Of a stretch of DNA of 24,473 bases, positions 24,237 through 24,473 are shown piece after piece. The notes beneath the pieces were generated by a model that searched no databases, was not told the origin of the DNA, and was given only the letters and a program-made list of their open reading frames with translations. The position numbers and the translations under genes were made by a program. Where the stretch lies: assembly GCA_003427395.1 (NCBI GenBank), contig BFEA01000133.1, positions 2,059,601 through 2,084,073 of the forward strand, in the 5' to 3' direction. The DNA is from Chara braunii (Eukaryota; Streptophyta; Charophyceae; Charales; Characeae). Each line of letters starts with the position of its first letter. Position 1 is the first letter of the stretch.

Positions 24237-24335
24237 TTGCACCATTTCTCGATTTCCGCGTGTCATCCTCGCGCAGGGCCCGTGCTAATCTTCACTCTCT
24301 GTATCGTTCCAATTTCAACAGATGTCCCGAAGGAC
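24237..24335 (-). ncRNA. U6: U6 snRNA gene or recent U6 pseudogene
   Basis: Minus strand: GTCCTTCGGGACATC (5' hairpin), TTGAAATTGGAACGATA, ACAGAG (24302-24297), an extra 4 nt (24296-24293), AAGATTAGCACGGGCCCTGC, GCGAGGATGACACGC, and AAATCGAGAAATGGTGC, then a T9 run. All conserved U6 elements are present in order, and the terminator is of pol III type. U6 normally pairs with U4 and U2 and contacts the 5' splice site through the ACAGAGA box. Here the bases just after that box are displaced by the extra 4 nt, so function is doubtful. TTTATG lies about 26-31 bp upstream, where plant U6 genes have a TATA box; the plant upstream sequence element is not visible. Confidence 0.8.
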
Positions 24336-24360
24336 AAGTACTTCCACTTCACACACTCTT

Positions 24361-24366
24361 CATAAA
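24361..24366 (-). promoter_or_regulatory. Possible U6 TATA-like box
   Basis: TTTATG at -26 to -31 from the U6 start. Weak match, but correctly placed for a plant pol III snRNA promoter. Confidence 0.25.
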
Positions 24367-24375
24367 CAAATCATG

Positions 24376-24473
24376 AGCACGCGCTCCGTTCAAATCCTGA
24401 CAAATATATACAACTGTTATTACAACAGTGTTAGGGGCTGACTTCCTTTCTAAATGAAGACAAACATTTCCTA
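24376..24473. other. Window end, B-box-like word
   Basis: CCGTTCAAATCCTGAC (about 24386-24401) fits the B-box pattern GWTCRANNC on the plus strand, without a visible A box. The rest has no recognisable content. Confidence 0.3.

Overview
This window is repeat-dense eukaryotic nuclear DNA with almost no recognisable protein-coding content. It holds no operons, CRISPR arrays, rRNA or complete tRNA genes. Three sequences derived from U6 spliceosomal RNA carry plant-type ends (5' hairpin of the GTCC-TTCG-GGAC type, 3' part AAATCGAGAAATGGT). With the MITE-like elements this points to the green plant lineage. A large repeat-rich algal genome of the charophyte kind is my best guess, but the sequence does not prove it. 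There is a 305-base assembly gap (13900-14204). There is also a 38-bp Nextera mate-pair junction adapter (11799-11836), so the sequence is a short-read draft scaffold and contiguity across 11.8 kb is not secure.

Layout. 1-3240: three related units of about 750 bp, bounded by (TA)n tracts and carrying GC-rich palindromic ends. One is interrupted by a 295-bp inverted-repeat element. 1145-1284 is a long palindrome. 3240-9000: mostly unrecognised DNA with one weak candidate exon, a tRNA-like sequence (5510-5580), a strongly strand-asymmetric C/T-rich tract (6515-7150), a 107-bp tandem array (7867-8195) and a second inverted-repeat element (8633-8861). 9000-11800: a 63-bp tandem repeat, (CT)n, local duplications, a G-quadruplex-prone tract and a 113-bp hairpin element (11104-11216). 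11840-12943: on the minus strand, a broken reverse transcriptase fragment resembling Penelope-like elements, with a tRNA-like sequence immediately upstream. 13184-13453: the best-preserved inverted-repeat element, with a perfect 8-bp target duplication. 14900-17000: minisatellites and palindromic arrays. 17000-24473: low-complexity tracts, three U6-derived loci, two more members of the hairpin-element family, a perfect 27-bp hairpin, minisatellites and pol III promoter-like boxes.

The most interesting points are these. All three U6-derived loci carry extra bases at exactly the same place, between ACAGAG and AAGATT (4, 7 and 58 nt), and the 58-nt insert is bounded by GC...AG. A family of short hairpin elements occurs at three places. 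Two otherwise distinct mobile-element families share an internal core of about 70 bp. No gene network can be described: what acts together here is transposable-element and pol III-derived sequence, not a pathway.
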